Notes: generated from the sequence alone by a model not told the origin. A DNA stretch of 64,000 nucleotides from Rhytidiadelphus loreus (GCA_947034895.1 OX344765.1:50349001-50413000); one strand, 5' to 3'; counted from the first letter of the stretch, positions 12,531-24,895 are shown. Numbers and translations: made by a program.

Positions 12531-13202
12531 GTGATGATGAGCTCAAATTTAGGTGCTACAACTGATATTTGTGTTCTAACCATGAGTGACACAAGCGAGT
12601 CCGAAGAGGGAAGTGAGGGAGATGGAGGAAGCTGGTACAAACCAAGGAATTGGGGCAGCAGCCAGTCTGACTATCATGATGAAGAAGAAGAGGATTTTGG
12701 GGAGGAGCGGAATTTGGAATTTTCGGCTTGGGCAAAAGAAGAAGAACAACGTGACTGGTTCGCACAAATGGAGGCTTTTGAGAAAGATGAAATCATGGAC
12801 GATTTGTCTGACGATGGCCGCGTGATTCCACCGATGGAGCAGCGGCGCATCTTGAGGAGGCAGCCTGATCGGCAGAGTGGAGGATGCAGTGCCGGGACTT
12901 CCAGCGCGGCAAGAGCTCAATCAGCAAGGGAAGTGCCGCAGGACGTGGTGGAAGAGGTTGGGGAGGACCTGTCTAGCTCGCGTCTGCGACTAGAGGCTGA
13001 GTTCAACTCGGTAGATAGAACGTGGGCTTCTCCAGAGCCCAGTCCGCAGCCACAATCGCCGCCAACAGAAGGGCCGCGCAGACAAACCAGACACGCTACT
13101 ATTGTCCCACCTCATTCTTCCAGAGTCCAAGTTTGCAATGTGTGGGCGCTTAATTACCCACCCTTGGTAATTAATCGGACACAACCAGGTTCTAGGGGTT
13201 AA
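12531..13202 (+). CDS. Hypothetical acidic, low-complexity protein (223 aa)
   Basis: I do not recognise this protein. The first ATG is at 12531. A second, at 12585, begins MSDTSESEEGSEGDGG and may be the real start. Residues 20-100 are very acidic (runs of Glu/Asp) with tryptophans. Residues 105-195 are Arg/Ser/Pro-rich and probably disordered. No membrane segment or signal peptide is visible. Its last codons overlap the start of element A: CAG|GTTCTAG lies at 13186. If a splice used that GT, the frame would join in phase to an AG just before the transposase ATG at 17359, so it could be a first exon of that transposon gene. It could equally be a chance or decayed ORF. Confidence 0.4.
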   Translation: MMMSSNLGATTDICVLTMSDTSESEEGSEGDGGSWYKPRNWGSSQSDYHDEEEEDFGEERNLEFSAWAKEEEQRDWFAQMEAFEKDEIMDDLSDDGRVIPPMEQRRILRRQPDRQSGGCSAGTSSAARAQSAREVPQDVVEEVGEDLSSSRLRLEAEFNSVDRTWASPEPSPQPQSPPTEGPRRQTRHATIVPPHSSRVQVCNVWALNYPPLVINRTQPGSRG

Positions 13203-13439
13203 CTAAATTCTAACCTAACGGGTGACTAAGCGTAGGTCCATTGTGCCTTCCAAGCAATGGATCTTCTTTTCTAAGTTCCTAGTTTCCGCAGGTGACAATG
13301 GAGTTGCCCCCAATTGGCGAGGGAATAGTTCGGGCTAACCGTCCCCTAACGGCAACCTATGCGAACTACCACCGAATCTATCCTAATCTATGGGAATCTG
13401 AGGCTAATTGACCTTTCCTAAGGCTGAGGAGGGATTACC

Positions 13440-14040
13440 TAAGTCCCTTCCATGGTTTCCTAAGTTGATTGGGTTTTTTCCTAATCTAAGTTATCTTTTT
13501 CCCTAATTTAATTTATCCTCTTTTTTAATTTAATTTTTTAATCTAATTTATCTTTTATCTAATTTATCCCCTAATTTAATTTATCCTTTTTTCCTAATTT
13601 AATTTATCCTTTTTTCCTAATTTAATTTTATATTTTTTCCTAATTTAATTTTCTAATCTAATTTATCTTTTCCCTAATTTAATTTAATCTTCTAATCTTA
13701 ATTTAATTCTCTAATCTAATTTATCTTTTATCTAATTTATCCCCTAATTTAATTTAATCTTCTAATCTAATTTATCCCTTTTTTGCTAATTTAATCTTCT
13801 AATCTAATCTATCTTTTTTCCTAATTTAATTTAATCTTCTAATCTTAATTTAATTCTCTAATCTAATTTATCTTTTATCTAATTTATCCCCTAATTTAAT
13901 TTAATCTTCTAATCTAATTTATCCCTTTTTTCCTAATTTAATCTTCTAATCTAATTTAATCTTCTAATCTAATCTATCTTTTTTCCTAATTTAATCTTCT
14001 AATCTAATTTAATCTTCTAATCTAATTTAATCTTTTTACG
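13440..14040. repeat. Low-complexity CTAATTTAATTTATC tract inside element A
   Basis: About 600 bp consist almost entirely of variants of CTAATTTAATTTATCC and TCTAATCTAATTT. Longer blocks of roughly 140 bp are also repeated, for example from about 13715 and again from about 13859. The pattern suggests repeated slippage and unequal exchange. Confidence 0.85.
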
Positions 14041-14989
14041 TTCTACCCTTGACCCTACGTCTTTATTACCTAAGGTAATTTTGATTGGCTATTGTAACCT
14101 TAACTCCTAATTGGATTATTTTGTCCTCATCTAATGTTTCACTTCTTGGTTGAATTTTGGTCCTAACGGTTACTAATCCCTAGTCCTATCCTATCCTGTT
14201 CTACCTTGTTTTGTAATCTAATTCCTATCCTATCCTATTCTAATTTGGCTGCTTTTACGGCCAACTTCTATGTATGATAGGGGTTTAGATCCTTCTAGCC
14301 CTATCGATAAACTTCTAGGTCGAAACTTAAGGTCCACCCTAATTCCTATTTGCTAATCAACATTAATCACCACTTAACAGAATTTAGCACAAATTAAAAG
14401 AAAAGCATTGGGGATTAATTTACTGACTCACCTGATCGATGTTGGCATGCGCGACCTTTTCCTCCATACCTCCGGCCGCGTGCTCATATTCCATAGTCAA
14501 CACGTATGTTGAAGTAGTAAACTGCCTACGGCTTGGTCCTTGGCGAAGTAGTACACTCTAAAAACCCTTAATGGTCCCTTCCTTTCTCCTTATCTCTTTT
14601 TCTTTTACTTCAACACTATTCCTACCAACCCCTTAAATGAGACCTTACACCATATGACGCTAATCTAATGGAAGAGTCACCTATTCTCTTACGTCGTCAT
14701 TTTGGTGTCATCCTAATCTCTTTCCTAATGGTTGTAAGAAGCTTTGGAGATTTCCTACCTAATCCTATGACGCAACACTATTTATCGTCTCTCCCTTCTT
14801 CCTCTCCTATAACTACCCCCTTCCTAATTTTGTCATCATTGTGTGAGGTTTAGTTTGAGAGGTTGAGGATGTGGTTTGCAGGGCGCCGCTTGGAGCTTGT
14901 CTTTCTCTTCCCCCCCCCCTTTGACTGATTCCCCCCTCCCTTTTTTGATGTATATTTTGTTTTGATCTTCCTTTTCTTTCTCTCTCCCC

Positions 14990-15235
14990 CCCCCCGAAAC
15001 CCTTGGACCAACCCCCACAAGCCCTGGCCCAATCTCCCCGAAGCCTGGCCCAACCTCCCCGAAGCCCTAGCTCAACCCCCCCCGAAGCCCTATCTGGGTG
15101 CCCGCTGCTGGGTCGCCCGCTGTCTGGGTTGCCCGCTGCTTGGGTCGCCCGGCTAGCTGAGTTGCCCGCTGGCTGGGTCGCCCGCTGCTGGGGTCCACTG
15201 GCTGGGGTCCTGGTTTTTACACTCCCTGCCTAACC
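14990..15235. repeat. GC-rich imperfect tandem repeats inside element A
   Basis: Units such as CCCCGAAGCC and TGGCCCAA give way to a GGGTCGCCCGCTG-type repeat of about 18 bp. ORFs across it encode only repetitive Pro/Ala/Trp peptides and are not genes. The position matches the GC-rich island of element B. Confidence 0.7.
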
Positions 15236-17358
15236 TCGGGTTCCCGTATGGGAACCCACTTAACTAAAAACTAAACCGGACGTTACTGATTATGGTCAAG
15301 GTAAAACAAAAAGCTAGACTAATTTTGATGTGGTTGAAGTAAAAGCTTCGCCGTGGGGGAAAGAACTTGGATGTTGACCAATCTATCTTATGGCGGGGGG
15401 TTTCTTCCGCCTTTCTACCACCTAGGGGTATCTTGGGAGCTAAACTTTAATTTTTCCCAAGAAGGTCTTGGGAACTAAACTTTGGAATTTAGACCTACCG
15501 GGGTCCAAAGCTTCGCCGTAGAATCAGTTTTAACACCGACTTTAGGGCTTGCAATGGGTTGGGGTTCAAAGCTCTACCGTCTAGGACTCGTTTTAACACA
15601 CTCTTTAGGACTAAGGGGTCACAGGGTCAAAGCTTCGCCGTCCCCCAAAGGGTGGGTCCACTTGTCAACAACAAAGAAGGGGTTTACTATGGTTAGCACT
15701 TACTTCCAAGGCACACGTACACGCAAGACAATAACGTTAAAGGACTTATGCACCAAAGGCCCCCCAAAGCGGCATCGCCAAGGTATGGTGGGGGGTTACT
15801 CCGGGGTTAATGCACGACACAAGACAACTTTACAAAGAACTCTCCAAATGTGACCAAAAAATGTTCAAAGAAGACACACGAAGTACAAGTGAACGAGAAG
15901 GACTCCAAGAACCTTCAAAAGCTGTAAATAGAACAACAACGGGAGCCAAAAGTGCTCCGAAAACACCGTAGAGGGTTTCTGTCCTAAATGCCAAAAATGC
16001 CAAGATAACTTGGACCCACGGACCCAAAACAAGTATTGGGGGTGTTTTGGGAGAGAGAAGGGCCCCCTTTTATAGGTTTCCAAGGGCCCACTCCCCCCCT
16101 CGACGAGTAACCTCATCCATCCGGATTTTCATCCAAATTTGAGATTTTCACCTAATTTTGGGTTTTACGCTGGTCCTAACCTCTTAACTTTTGGAGTTTA
16201 TCTCGGAATTGCAAATGGATTGCGCCAATGGCTTCAGAATGCCATTTTTAGCCTAAGGGATCCCCTACCCCCTATTTCTATCACAAAAAATCCATCGGAA
16301 ACTAGTGCTAACTAGAGCCAATTAAAAGGGTTAAAACCTAACTTTTGGGGTTTACCTCTTTTGGCTTGGGTAACTAGCTAGGGTTGTTGGGGAGGCTCTA
16401 GGGAGTAAGAAAAGGCTCCTTGATGTCTTCGTTCCGACTTCGTACGCTCCCGGGACGCCGGTCAACCCCGCAAAGATCTTGCCGTAATTATTAATTGGGG
16501 GGATGTTGTCAGTTTCGGCTGCTTCCCGCTATTGGAACACCATGAAATTTTTCGGGGCGCGTTATTAACATAAAAGATGCTAGTCTAATTTTTAGTGAGA
16601 TTTTACCGCGGCCTGGGTATTTTCCATAAATTTCCCAATGTGGCCTTTGGCGGTTGACTGCTCGGAAAAAGATCCTTTGGAGATCAGAAAAAACCGAGAC
16701 TTTTGGGGGAACCTCTCATGGAGTCCCCCAAGCCACGTGCCAAGTCTTGGGCTATTCTGGCACACAGTTGGTGGCGAGGTGAAAACTGACTTCGGTTGAA
16801 TCACCGGCAGTCAGGGAATCTTTTACATGTGAGGGAATCTTGGCGAATGGGGTTTGCCGTGGACATCCCGACATGTTCCAGATCCAAGAACACTATCCGG
16901 CGGCTGTGGATTCCTCCATGCGGCCTGTCTGGGACAAGTAACACCTGCAAGCTAACAATTTGGATTCCTAATGTTTCATCCGTGGAATGGGGAAACTAGA
17001 ACCTATCTTTGGAGATTTACGTGGGGACCCCCCTAATTCTCCTAAGACTAATTTAGCCTATCATGGTCACATGCACTAGGTTTGGGCTATTTTGGGTAAG
17101 TTCCCAGTATTCCTATTGTTTCCCACTAATTACGGGTTCTAACCTATATACAAGTGGGTTTTATGGGTAATCTATGGATAAAAGGCTATTTATGACCAAA
17201 TGCTATACTGGTACGTGACATACCTATTTTGGTTCTACACTCTTTTTTGGGCTTTTTGTAGTACTTTATGCCTTAATTTGTAATAAATTAAAAAAAAGAA
17301 AACAATGAGTTCCAAGTGACGAATTTGGGGCTCACACAATGCGGTAGAACAGGCAGGT

Positions 17359-19638
17359 ATGGGTCATGACATACCTTGCACTGTTGAGAATTTGGTAGAA
17401 CCTTCTCGTAGGACACCAACTCAGAAAAGAAAGAAATACGGAAACTAGACTACTGAACAATTGAAAGCTGCAATTGCTGATGTAGATGATGATGTCCCCA
17501 TAAGAGAGGCTGCTAGAGATAATGGGATACCACCATCTAGTTTAAGAGGCCATGTTTATGGGACAACTATCCATAGGAGAAGGGGAAAAAAGGGTGTCCT
17601 TACTGAAGGAGAAGAAAGTCAACTAGTTGAGTACTTGCTGAAAATGCAACATCTCGGATTCCCACTAACACTAGGGCAGTTAAGGGAAAAAGTAGGAATC
17701 CTAACCCAAACCAGAGTCACCCCTTTCAAAGATGGGGTGCTTGGTGATGGATGGGTCAAGTGCTTTAAGAAAAGACATCCAGAATTGGCTATTAGAAAAG
17801 CTCAAGCTTTAGAGGGGAAGAGAGCCAAGAATCTGTGTCCTGAATCAGTGGCTTCATTCTATAACAATCTACAGAAAATGTATAACACTCACCATTACCA
17901 ACCTCACCAAATCTAGAATTGTGACGAGAGTGGGGCTCAGGTTGGTAAGGATGGTGGAGGATACGTTATAGCAAAGAGGGAAAGTAAAAGTGTCCATATG
18001 GTCACACCTGACAATAGAGAGTGGCTCTCCGTCTTGTCTTGTATCAATGCAAGAGGAGAGAGCATTCCTAACTTTTACATTTTCAAGGGCAAGAAGAAGA
18101 GCAGAAATTTCTTACTCAAAACAGGTGAGAAAGAAGCTGTGATGGCAATGCAGAAAAAAGCATGGATGACAAATCATTTATTCAAAGAATGGATTACACA
18201 TTTCTTGCTGAAATTATCAAATTCTTATGTCCTATCTCCATCCAACAGACACCTCCTAATTCTAGACGGTCACAAGTCTCATGTTACACTAGAAGTTATA
18301 AGGTTGGCAAAGGCAAAAGGCCTGGATTTACTAATTTTCCCATCACATACATCTCATGCATTACAACCACTTGATGTTACCTGCTTCAAGCCGTTTAAGT
18401 TTGCTTTCAGAGCCTATAGGAACAAATGGACGGTCTGCCATCCAGGTGTAATGCCCATTAAAAAGGACTTGGCTCAGTGGATCTCTCATGCTTTAAGAAG
18501 AGCTCTGTCTATGGAGAACATAAAGAAGGGTTTTCAAGCCACGGGTATCTATCCAATCAACGCAGATGCTATGAAAAACAAAATGGGTCCTAGTGAAGTA
18601 TATCAAAATAGAAGAGGAGGTGCAGCCCATGATGGCAGTCAAGGAAATGCATTTGTAGTGCAGCCGGAGTATGAGCTTCAAGACTGGGAATTACAGGAGA
18701 TTCTAGAGGAGGTACCAGAAGACCTTCCTAACTGCACTCAATACTATGTGGAGGTAGACTCAGATGACGAAAGGGAAGATCTAGAAGGCCATGAAGATGC
18801 TAGTTCTAGTGACGATGATATTGACATAGGCCTAAGGAAGGAAGGCAATGGAGACGGTCATATGGAGGAATGCAGTGCAGCAGGCGAAATACGAGACTAT
18901 GAACCTGCAGAGGAGCGACAAGCAAGGCAGAATGCATTTTCGAAGTTCCTGCAACTACCGCGACTAGAGGTCCCACAGAGAAGGAAAAGTACAGTGGAAC
19001 CGCTAGTGGACTATCAGAAATCTATACTATTGACAGCTGAAGAGCATGTGAGGGATCTTGAGGAATTGGCAAGGAAGAAAGAAGAAGCTGCACTGGAAAT
19101 GGAGAAACGAAAGTTAGAAAGGGAGGCTACGAAGGAGCTGAGGGCGCAGCAAAAGATACAGAAACTGAAAGAGAAGGAGGAGAAGGCTGATTTAGCAAAG
19201 AGCAAAAAAAAACACAAAGAGATGTGGAGTGCGAAAAACGTCAACGCGCAAGGAGAAAGGCTCCATGCTGCAATACGAGAGAACGCGCCCGTGACAGGGT
19301 ACAGAGCTCCATACTGCGGGTTTATGCCTCAAATCTGCAAACAAAATCAAAGACTAGCAATACAACGCAGAAGAGCTAAGAAAAGAGGTGAGGATACGTC
19401 TACCTTACCTCGTTTGCAAGATGTTCGATTGCAAGTGGGGAACGCCTTTGGAGTAGTGCAGCAGCTCCAACACGCGTCTCAGGGTCCGCATCTGTGGCAG
19501 CAGCTTCCACCTTCTCTCTCCAGCTTCATGCAGCACACTCCCAACATCCATTACCCAAGCACATTCGGTCCAGGAATGGCATCTGCGTCTGCACAAACAG
19601 GACAACCACCTATCAATTACAACAGGCCGCGGCAGTAG
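17359..19638 (+). pseudogene. pogo/Tigger-type DDE transposase with two in-frame TAG codons
   Basis: One frame of 760 codons runs from the ATG at 17359 and is interrupted only at codons 30 (17446-17448) and 186 (17914-17916). Both TAGs sit where the family has a conserved Trp: before TTEQLKAAIADV in the psq-type helix-turn-helix, and before NCDESGAQ at the first catalytic Asp. Order: N-terminal HTH, a CENP-B/Tc5-type HTH (GDGWVKCFKKRHPELAIR), then the DDE_1 domain with Asp at codons 189, 303 (LDGHKSH) and 339 (ALQPLDVTCF). The last two are 36 apart, giving DD35D. A charged coiled coil (EELARKKEEAALEMEKRKLE) and a basic Gln-rich tail follow. Such proteins excise and reinsert TIR elements at TA sites. 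Terminal repeats of this copy were not found. As read it is inactive. Confidence 0.9.
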
Positions 19639-20890
19639 CAACAGAGGCGTTTTAAACAAAGTGACAAATCAAGCGGAGAGAAGGAAAACGTGAAACAAAG
19701 AGATGAAATGAAGCTGACCTTGTCATCCCTACTTTGGCGTTGAAGAAGCGTCGTGCTCATGGCAAGGAAATCTGTACAGTAGGGTTGCATCACTTAAGCA
19801 ATTAGAGAAACAATAGTATTGAAAAGAAAATGAACTTGCAAGCAAAAGGGAGAGGGCGATGGAAACTTACCTCTGTACAGGGAAGGGATGCACGCTGTGA
19901 TGTTGGAGTCGGGGTCTTCATGTTGGAGTCGGTGATCACCAGGCGCTGCTGCATCTCAACGTAACTGTGACGGAGCCCAGCAAGACAGACAACCTACCCC
20001 AATAAGCGATGAAGAAAGCGACGCAGCGCTGAAGTGAGGAAGGAAGGCGTGGAGCAAGAGTTTATGAAGATTGGCGGGGAGGGACGATTCAAATTTCTGC
20101 CACGGACGGACGTGCCATTGCAGCGCAGGGCAGCTGCGATCCAGAAAGAGCCTGCCACAGCAGAGACAGAGGGTGCACCGTGGCGATGCAGGGAGAGCCT
20201 ACCGCAGCGGAGACAGAGGGTGCGCCGCGATCCAGGGAGAGCCTGCCGCAGCGGAAACAAAGGGTGCGCCGCTTCTGCGGATTTGAAATTTCAAAACCTT
20301 GCAACGGTCTGCCAGTGACGCTGTGCGAACGACTCTTCTTTATTAGCTAGCTGGCGAAGTTTCTAATGTAAGCCGTTCAGTAAATAGTTAGGGTTGGACG
20401 ATTTTGAGAGCTGTGTGATCCATTTCAGGCCTCGGGCACTGGGCCACAAGAAGTTCTGGCACCTGCAACGGGTGCTTTTCCAACATAGTGTGCTCTGCCA
20501 ACATGCATGTACAGTCCAATTTTGTTATGACCGCTAATTATAATTTGAAGTTGTCAGGCTTAACAGAGCACATAGTTTGAGTGCCCAATGCTTCATTTCT
20601 GGCTTCATTTGGACGCTTTTATGACCTCCATCAACATTGTCAGGATGCTATTAGTCGAATTATGCACTCACTTGCTTAATTCAAGCACCACTTTGCATTC
20701 ATTACTACAGTATCCTAGGAACATGAATAGCGGTCTACAGGCCTTCAACTTCAGAAATTTGCTATTAATTCACTCTGACTCCAAAAATTCTGATTAAAAA
20801 CATCAATGCTCCATCCTGTATTTCTCTTCCACCGAAAAAAAGGAATTTTTTTTTTGGATCTGCATGTTAGTGCACAGAGGCCTGTTTTTG
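19639..20890. other. Region 3' of the transposase; gene-free
   Basis: The segment holds a GC-rich tandem repeat (20142-20280). Near 20511 there is a Tigger-like terminal motif, ACAGTCCAATTTTGTTATGA, for which I found no inverted partner. The short ORFs on both strands across 20.0-20.3 kb are by-products of the repeat. Otherwise nothing is recognised. Confidence 0.4.
20142..20280. repeat. Three imperfect GC-rich tandem repeats, about 44-47 bp
   Basis: Each unit begins GAGCCTRCC, continues GCAGCGGAGACAGAGGGTGC with small changes, and ends in a GATCCAGG-like stretch. Open frames on both strands come from this periodicity. Confidence 0.75.
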
Positions 20891-21009
20891 CTTAGATGGT
20901 CGCTTTCTGAGCCTTCTACCTTACCTTAAGACTAAAGTTCAGTTGTTTCAGTAGAACCTGGCTGGCTCTCTAAAGTAAGGTAGAAGGCTCAGTAATGGTG
21001 CATGTAAGG
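20891..21009. mobile_element. Short MITE with CTGAGCCTTCTACCTTAC inverted ends
   Basis: The left terminus reads TTTCTGAGCCTTCTACCTTA (from 20904) and the right terminus is its reverse complement, ending around 20995. The similarity extends outward to TTAGATG-like bases on both sides. Related single ends lie near 3360 and 3780. The 119-bp unit is non-coding. Confidence 0.75.
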
Positions 21010-21842
21010 AAATATAGGCCTGTTTGGAGAAGCCAGTGAAACTGAAAGTACGTAATTTTTGTTTCATGGCTAGAGAAAGAAAGAAGAGGAGCTGTCATTC
21101 CATTTTTTTTTCCAAAAAATTCGCACTAAAAATGAATTTTTGGCAATTTTTACAAGGCAAAAGTGCATCAGTCGCTCATTACACACATAGCTGTAGCTGT
21201 AAAGAATATAAAAACAACAGTGAATGGTCAAATGACAACTTAAAGTGTTCATGGCGCTCTCTAAATCATGCAAAACACATCTTAATTTAGTTTAAGGTGG
21301 AAACACCCAATACCGCACCTATACCTAATCTTTGTTCCTAGATAGACAATAAATTGTCCCTAGACTTTTATTGAATGGTCCTTGACATGTGTCATAAAGT
21401 TTTCTCCTCTCTTCACTGTGATTGGATAAGTGCTGAATTTGTCAGAATTCAGATTTGGGTCCACCTACAGGACGGTTCCAGTAGTCTAGGGGATTGCAAC
21501 TTTGAAAATTCATAGAAAATACATGCCAAGTCCGAAAAATCTTTTTTTTTTTTTGGAAAATTCATGATTTTCTCTCGCTAACACCACGAAAATATTAATT
21601 TCTTGAAATGGTGCCTCCAAGTATGCTGAATTCCTTAAACTGACAATTTTGGTGCTTCCACCTTCGATCCAACTTACGATTAAAAATTAGTGCATCTCAT
21701 TAACTACACTTCACTTTCAGCGTGAGGTACATCATCATTCAATCATGACTAAATACCATACATTACAATCACCTTTTCCACCTTAAAATCATTCTAGAAT
21801 GAACCACTTTGGATGGGCAGTTCTCAACATAAAAAGTCTACA
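21010..21842. other. AT-rich spacer, nothing recognised
   Basis: No supported gene. The 88-codon ORF at 21024 has no family features. Confidence 0.4.
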
Positions 21843-21951
21843 CACTACCAGGGAGTAGTGTCAAGTTGGACTTTTTTTTGACAGAATTTTGTCAATTCGG
21901 ACATTTTAGTCAATTAGGACATGTGAATTTGGACACTGTTTTCTTGTAGTG
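21843..21951. mobile_element. CACTA-type mini-element
   Basis: It starts CACTACCAGG and ends TTCTTGTAGTG, and is flanked on both sides by ACA, the 3-bp target duplication typical of CACTA elements. The interior repeats TTNGGACA-type motifs, like the other CACTA foldbacks in this window. Confidence 0.65.
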
Positions 21952-22136
21952 ACATCATACAAAACTACTTCTGCACGATTTTCACAGCATTTGTAGGGGC
22001 GATTGTAAATGATTGAACAATTTTGTAGCCCCCTCTTATAATAGTTAGGGCCAGGACTCCCAATGACTTTGCTGGACTTTAATTACATTACATGTTCCAA
22101 AGCAGAGGTGGCGTCAATAGTATTTGTTGCACCAGT

Positions 22137-22259
22137 CACTAGTAGAAAACGCAAGAATTGAAAATTAACACATTTCTATTGAAATCAACAAAACAATGAC
22201 CAGGACAACACGACCAAATCAATAGAATTCTATCAAAATTCCTATGTTTTCTACTAGTG
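22137..22259. mobile_element. CACTA-type foldback MITE, 123 bp
   Basis: It starts CACTAGTAGAAAAC and ends GTTTTCTACTAGTG with direct flanking AGT on both sides. The two arms are imperfect inverted repeats that include GACCAAATCAA and related motifs. Non-coding. Confidence 0.8.
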
Positions 22260-23776
22260 AGTACTTGCACAATATTCATCTAGCGACAATGTTGAATTGA
22301 AAAGCAAATATCTCGCTTCAAAGGCTATTTAGTATTTTGAAGCATTGCAACAAAGGAAAGTAGGCAACAAATTTTCTTTCTAGAAAGCTATTGCAAGAGC
22401 AAAAACTAGACTGAAGCTCAAGAAACCCTCAACTATATAACTACCGATTGAAGCTAATGATACTAAAACTTGCGAGTCACAAACTACAACAATTTGTCAA
22501 CTGTCACGGATGATTCATGGATACCATAACCAACATACAATTGAAGTATAGAAAGAGAGTAGAATCTGGAGGAAACAAAAAAACGAAGCAATTTTCAATA
22601 CTATCTTCAAAGTACAACAATCAAGTGGTTATTGAACAACATTGAAAGCAAACTAGTACCAATAGTACAAAGTTGAAAGAGAAGTAGGTGAAAAGAGCAG
22701 TTCAAATGTACAAAATCCTAGCAATGAAGTGTAGAGATATCACAGTTGTTCACATAAAGTGATGCCAACAACTTAGGTGAAAGAGAAAGCTCACTTTTTT
22801 GTTTAGTAATGGAAGCTTCACAATCGGCTAATAACTGGCTTCCACCATTAGACAACTACTAAATTTCTAGCAATAAAAAATTGAAATTATTCTTTATTTC
22901 CCATTAGTGAAAAAAATCCAACCTTGTGATGTCGAATATTGACTTTTTTCACTAGAAAAAAATCGCAAACTAAGACTGGGTTGACTATATTACATTTGAG
23001 AGGTTATTAATTAGGGAGGGTTATTGTATTAATCTTTAAAGGTCATAGCCCCATGATCAAGGTAGTCACCAATATTGCTCCAATTATTGAACCAATAGAT
23101 GCTTTTTGTTTCTACAATGAACAATGAAGTCATCCATCAACTACTTTTGGGCCTCAATGTCCTTCAAGGGTTAATGACGTTTGTATGCGGTCCAAGCCTG
23201 AGACAATCAATATTATTTTAGAGAGGTCTACTACCTATAGTAAAAAATGAAAATTACAAGGGGCCGTCAACTTTGAAGCAAGAACATCCAATTAAACAAG
23301 GCTTTCTACTAGTGTATTGAAGTCGTCAATGTCCTTTAAGGATTAACCTTTAAAGTGAGTAGACCCATTGTATTCTAGAGTCTAATTCAAAGCTCTTCTT
23401 TTGGATCTAATTTGGATTTGTTGCATTTTAATGTAGTTTTTATTACACTAAGTATAAAATTGGGGCTTAAAGTTTTGGAATTGGAGATAAAAGGCTTGGA
23501 ATTGCATTAAAAAGTGTAGTGTAGATTTTGCCTGCTAGCAACAACCCAAGGCTGTAATATAAGGGTTTTATAGTCAAAAGAATTATCAAATAGTCTATTG
23601 TATTGTAGCTAAAGTCACTTGTTAAATAAAAATGGAATACAAATATCCCTTTAAAAGCATCTAAAATATCATTAAAAGCATTTGAGAGATTGATTCTTTT
23701 CTTCCTCTCACAACTTGACTATTGTCTTCTCACAACATTGGTCCCATTTATGTCTGTAAGTTATTTTAGGTATTAT
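22260..23776. other. Gene-free AT-rich region with a small TTAA-bounded repeat
   Basis: No coding region is supported. At 23029-23174 a 146-bp unit is bounded by TTAA on both sides. Its ends, TCTTTAAAGGTCATAG and CAATGTCCTTCAAGGG, are imperfect inverted repeats, so it may be a degenerate relative of the piggyBac-like MITEs. A further such end lies near 23330-23346. CACTAG at 22950 and CTACTAGTG at 23306-23314 could bound an older CACTA copy, but their flanks do not match. Confidence 0.4.
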
Positions 23777-24354
23777 TTAACCTTTGAAGGACAAAGGCCT
23801 TTTTTTTGTCAAAAAACACTCAAAAACGCCATTTCTACAACAAAGAGTAAAAAAAATTGAAAATTGTTCTTTTACCACATCTAACCGTAGGATTTTACAC
23901 CTTACTAGCAATGAACGAGGAGTACCGGCATTAAGTTACAACCTAGCCGATTGATTTTGAGAACTTCCTATTGAAATAGGAAAGTCTAGGTAGAGGTTCC
24001 GGAGGGAAAAAAGAAGTGTAGGAAATTGACCAATTAGAAAAATGAAATGCCGTTTTTTTGCCGTCCACCCAAGGAGCATGTAGAAAAATTACCTATTGGA
24101 AATACATGTACCTGGTTTTTAGCCGACAGGTGTAGGATTCTCTAGAATTTTTTTGAATACTAGCATAGTACCATACTACCATACATAATTACATATTACA
24201 TAATATTCTACTATTCTATCATTACTATTAGTCTTAAAGTTTTTAAACTTGTTGAGTTGTTGGTATTGGTATTTGTGGCAGCTGGTTGCTTGGCTAACCT
24301 GGCTTTGGTGCTCTTAGTGTTAAATTACTTTTTGTCTTGCTAAAATGCATAATG

Positions 24355-24546
24355 CACTAGTAGAAAACGTAGGAATTTTGACAAAATTTTGTTGATTTGG
24401 TCACGTTGTCCTAGTCACTATTCTGTTGATTCCAACAAAAATCTGTTGAAAATTATAGATTTCTATTGAAATCAACAGAACAATGACTGGAACAACACAA
24501 CCAAATCAACAAAATTTTGTCAAAATTCTTGTGTTTTCTACTAGTG
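24355..24546. mobile_element. CACTA-type foldback MITE, 192 bp
   Basis: It starts CACTAGTAGAAAACG and ends TTTTCTACTAGTG, with ATG on both sides as the 3-bp duplication. The arms are long inverted repeats containing GTTGATTTGGTCACGTTGTC on the left and its near-complement on the right. It is inserted within the hAT-like element. Confidence 0.85.
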
Positions 24547-24834
24547 ATGTTACTGACAGAATTATAGAAATTACATAATGACTAACAGCTAAGTGGTCTT
24601 ACTGGGCTAACTTGGCAGTCTGGTACCTCATTGGAGTCATTGCAAGAGTGCAACATTGGCAGTCTCTCAAATGATGGAAGTTTGCCCTTGTCCATTTCCA
24701 TGTAGCTTCTCCATTTTTTTGCTTATGGTTTGATTCTTGTAAATGTTGAATGTTGTGTGGGCATGTTGTACTAACCAACCTCCTTTAAATGCATGGACCC
24801 TATTTTGGATCTTTGCATTTTCAGAAGGCTGAAT

Positions 24835-24895
24835 CCTTGGCCCTAAATCGATAGGGGCAATGCTAGGTTCAAATCCTGTCAGGGATATAGCTATA
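24835..24895 (+). other. tRNA-like / pol III B-box motif
   Basis: GGTTCAAATCC matches the internal B-box of tRNA genes and tRNA-derived SINEs. The upstream A-box is weak and no full cloverleaf folds, so this is at most a decayed SINE or tRNA fragment. Confidence 0.2.

Larger units (their letters stand above)
13189..17352. mobile_element. Large non-coding repeat, element A
   Basis: This 4.2-kb block shares its edges and internal order of modules with element B (55792-61440). Both begin CAG|GTTCTAG and end in ACAG|G. In order, both contain CCTTCCAAGCAATGGA near the left edge, a long AT-rich tract, a GC-rich tandem-repeat island, repeats of AAAGCTYYGCCGT, a TATA-like stretch (TTTTATAGG here), CTAATTTTTAGT followed by ATTTTACCGC, and GAGTTCCAAGTG before the right edge. 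No coding potential is seen. It may be a solo long LTR, a LARD-type element or another non-autonomous transposon. TG...CA LTR ends are not clear, so the class is undecided. Confidence 0.55.

Noticed and set aside
14668..16116. Several ORFs of 60-120 codons within element A
   Set aside because: They track the simple and tandem repeats of the element and are not conserved in the matching part of element B.
20511..20560. Right terminal repeat of the pogo/Tigger transposase element
   Set aside because: ACAGTCCAATTTTGTTATGA has the orientation of a left end, and no inverted partner was found on either side of the transposase.
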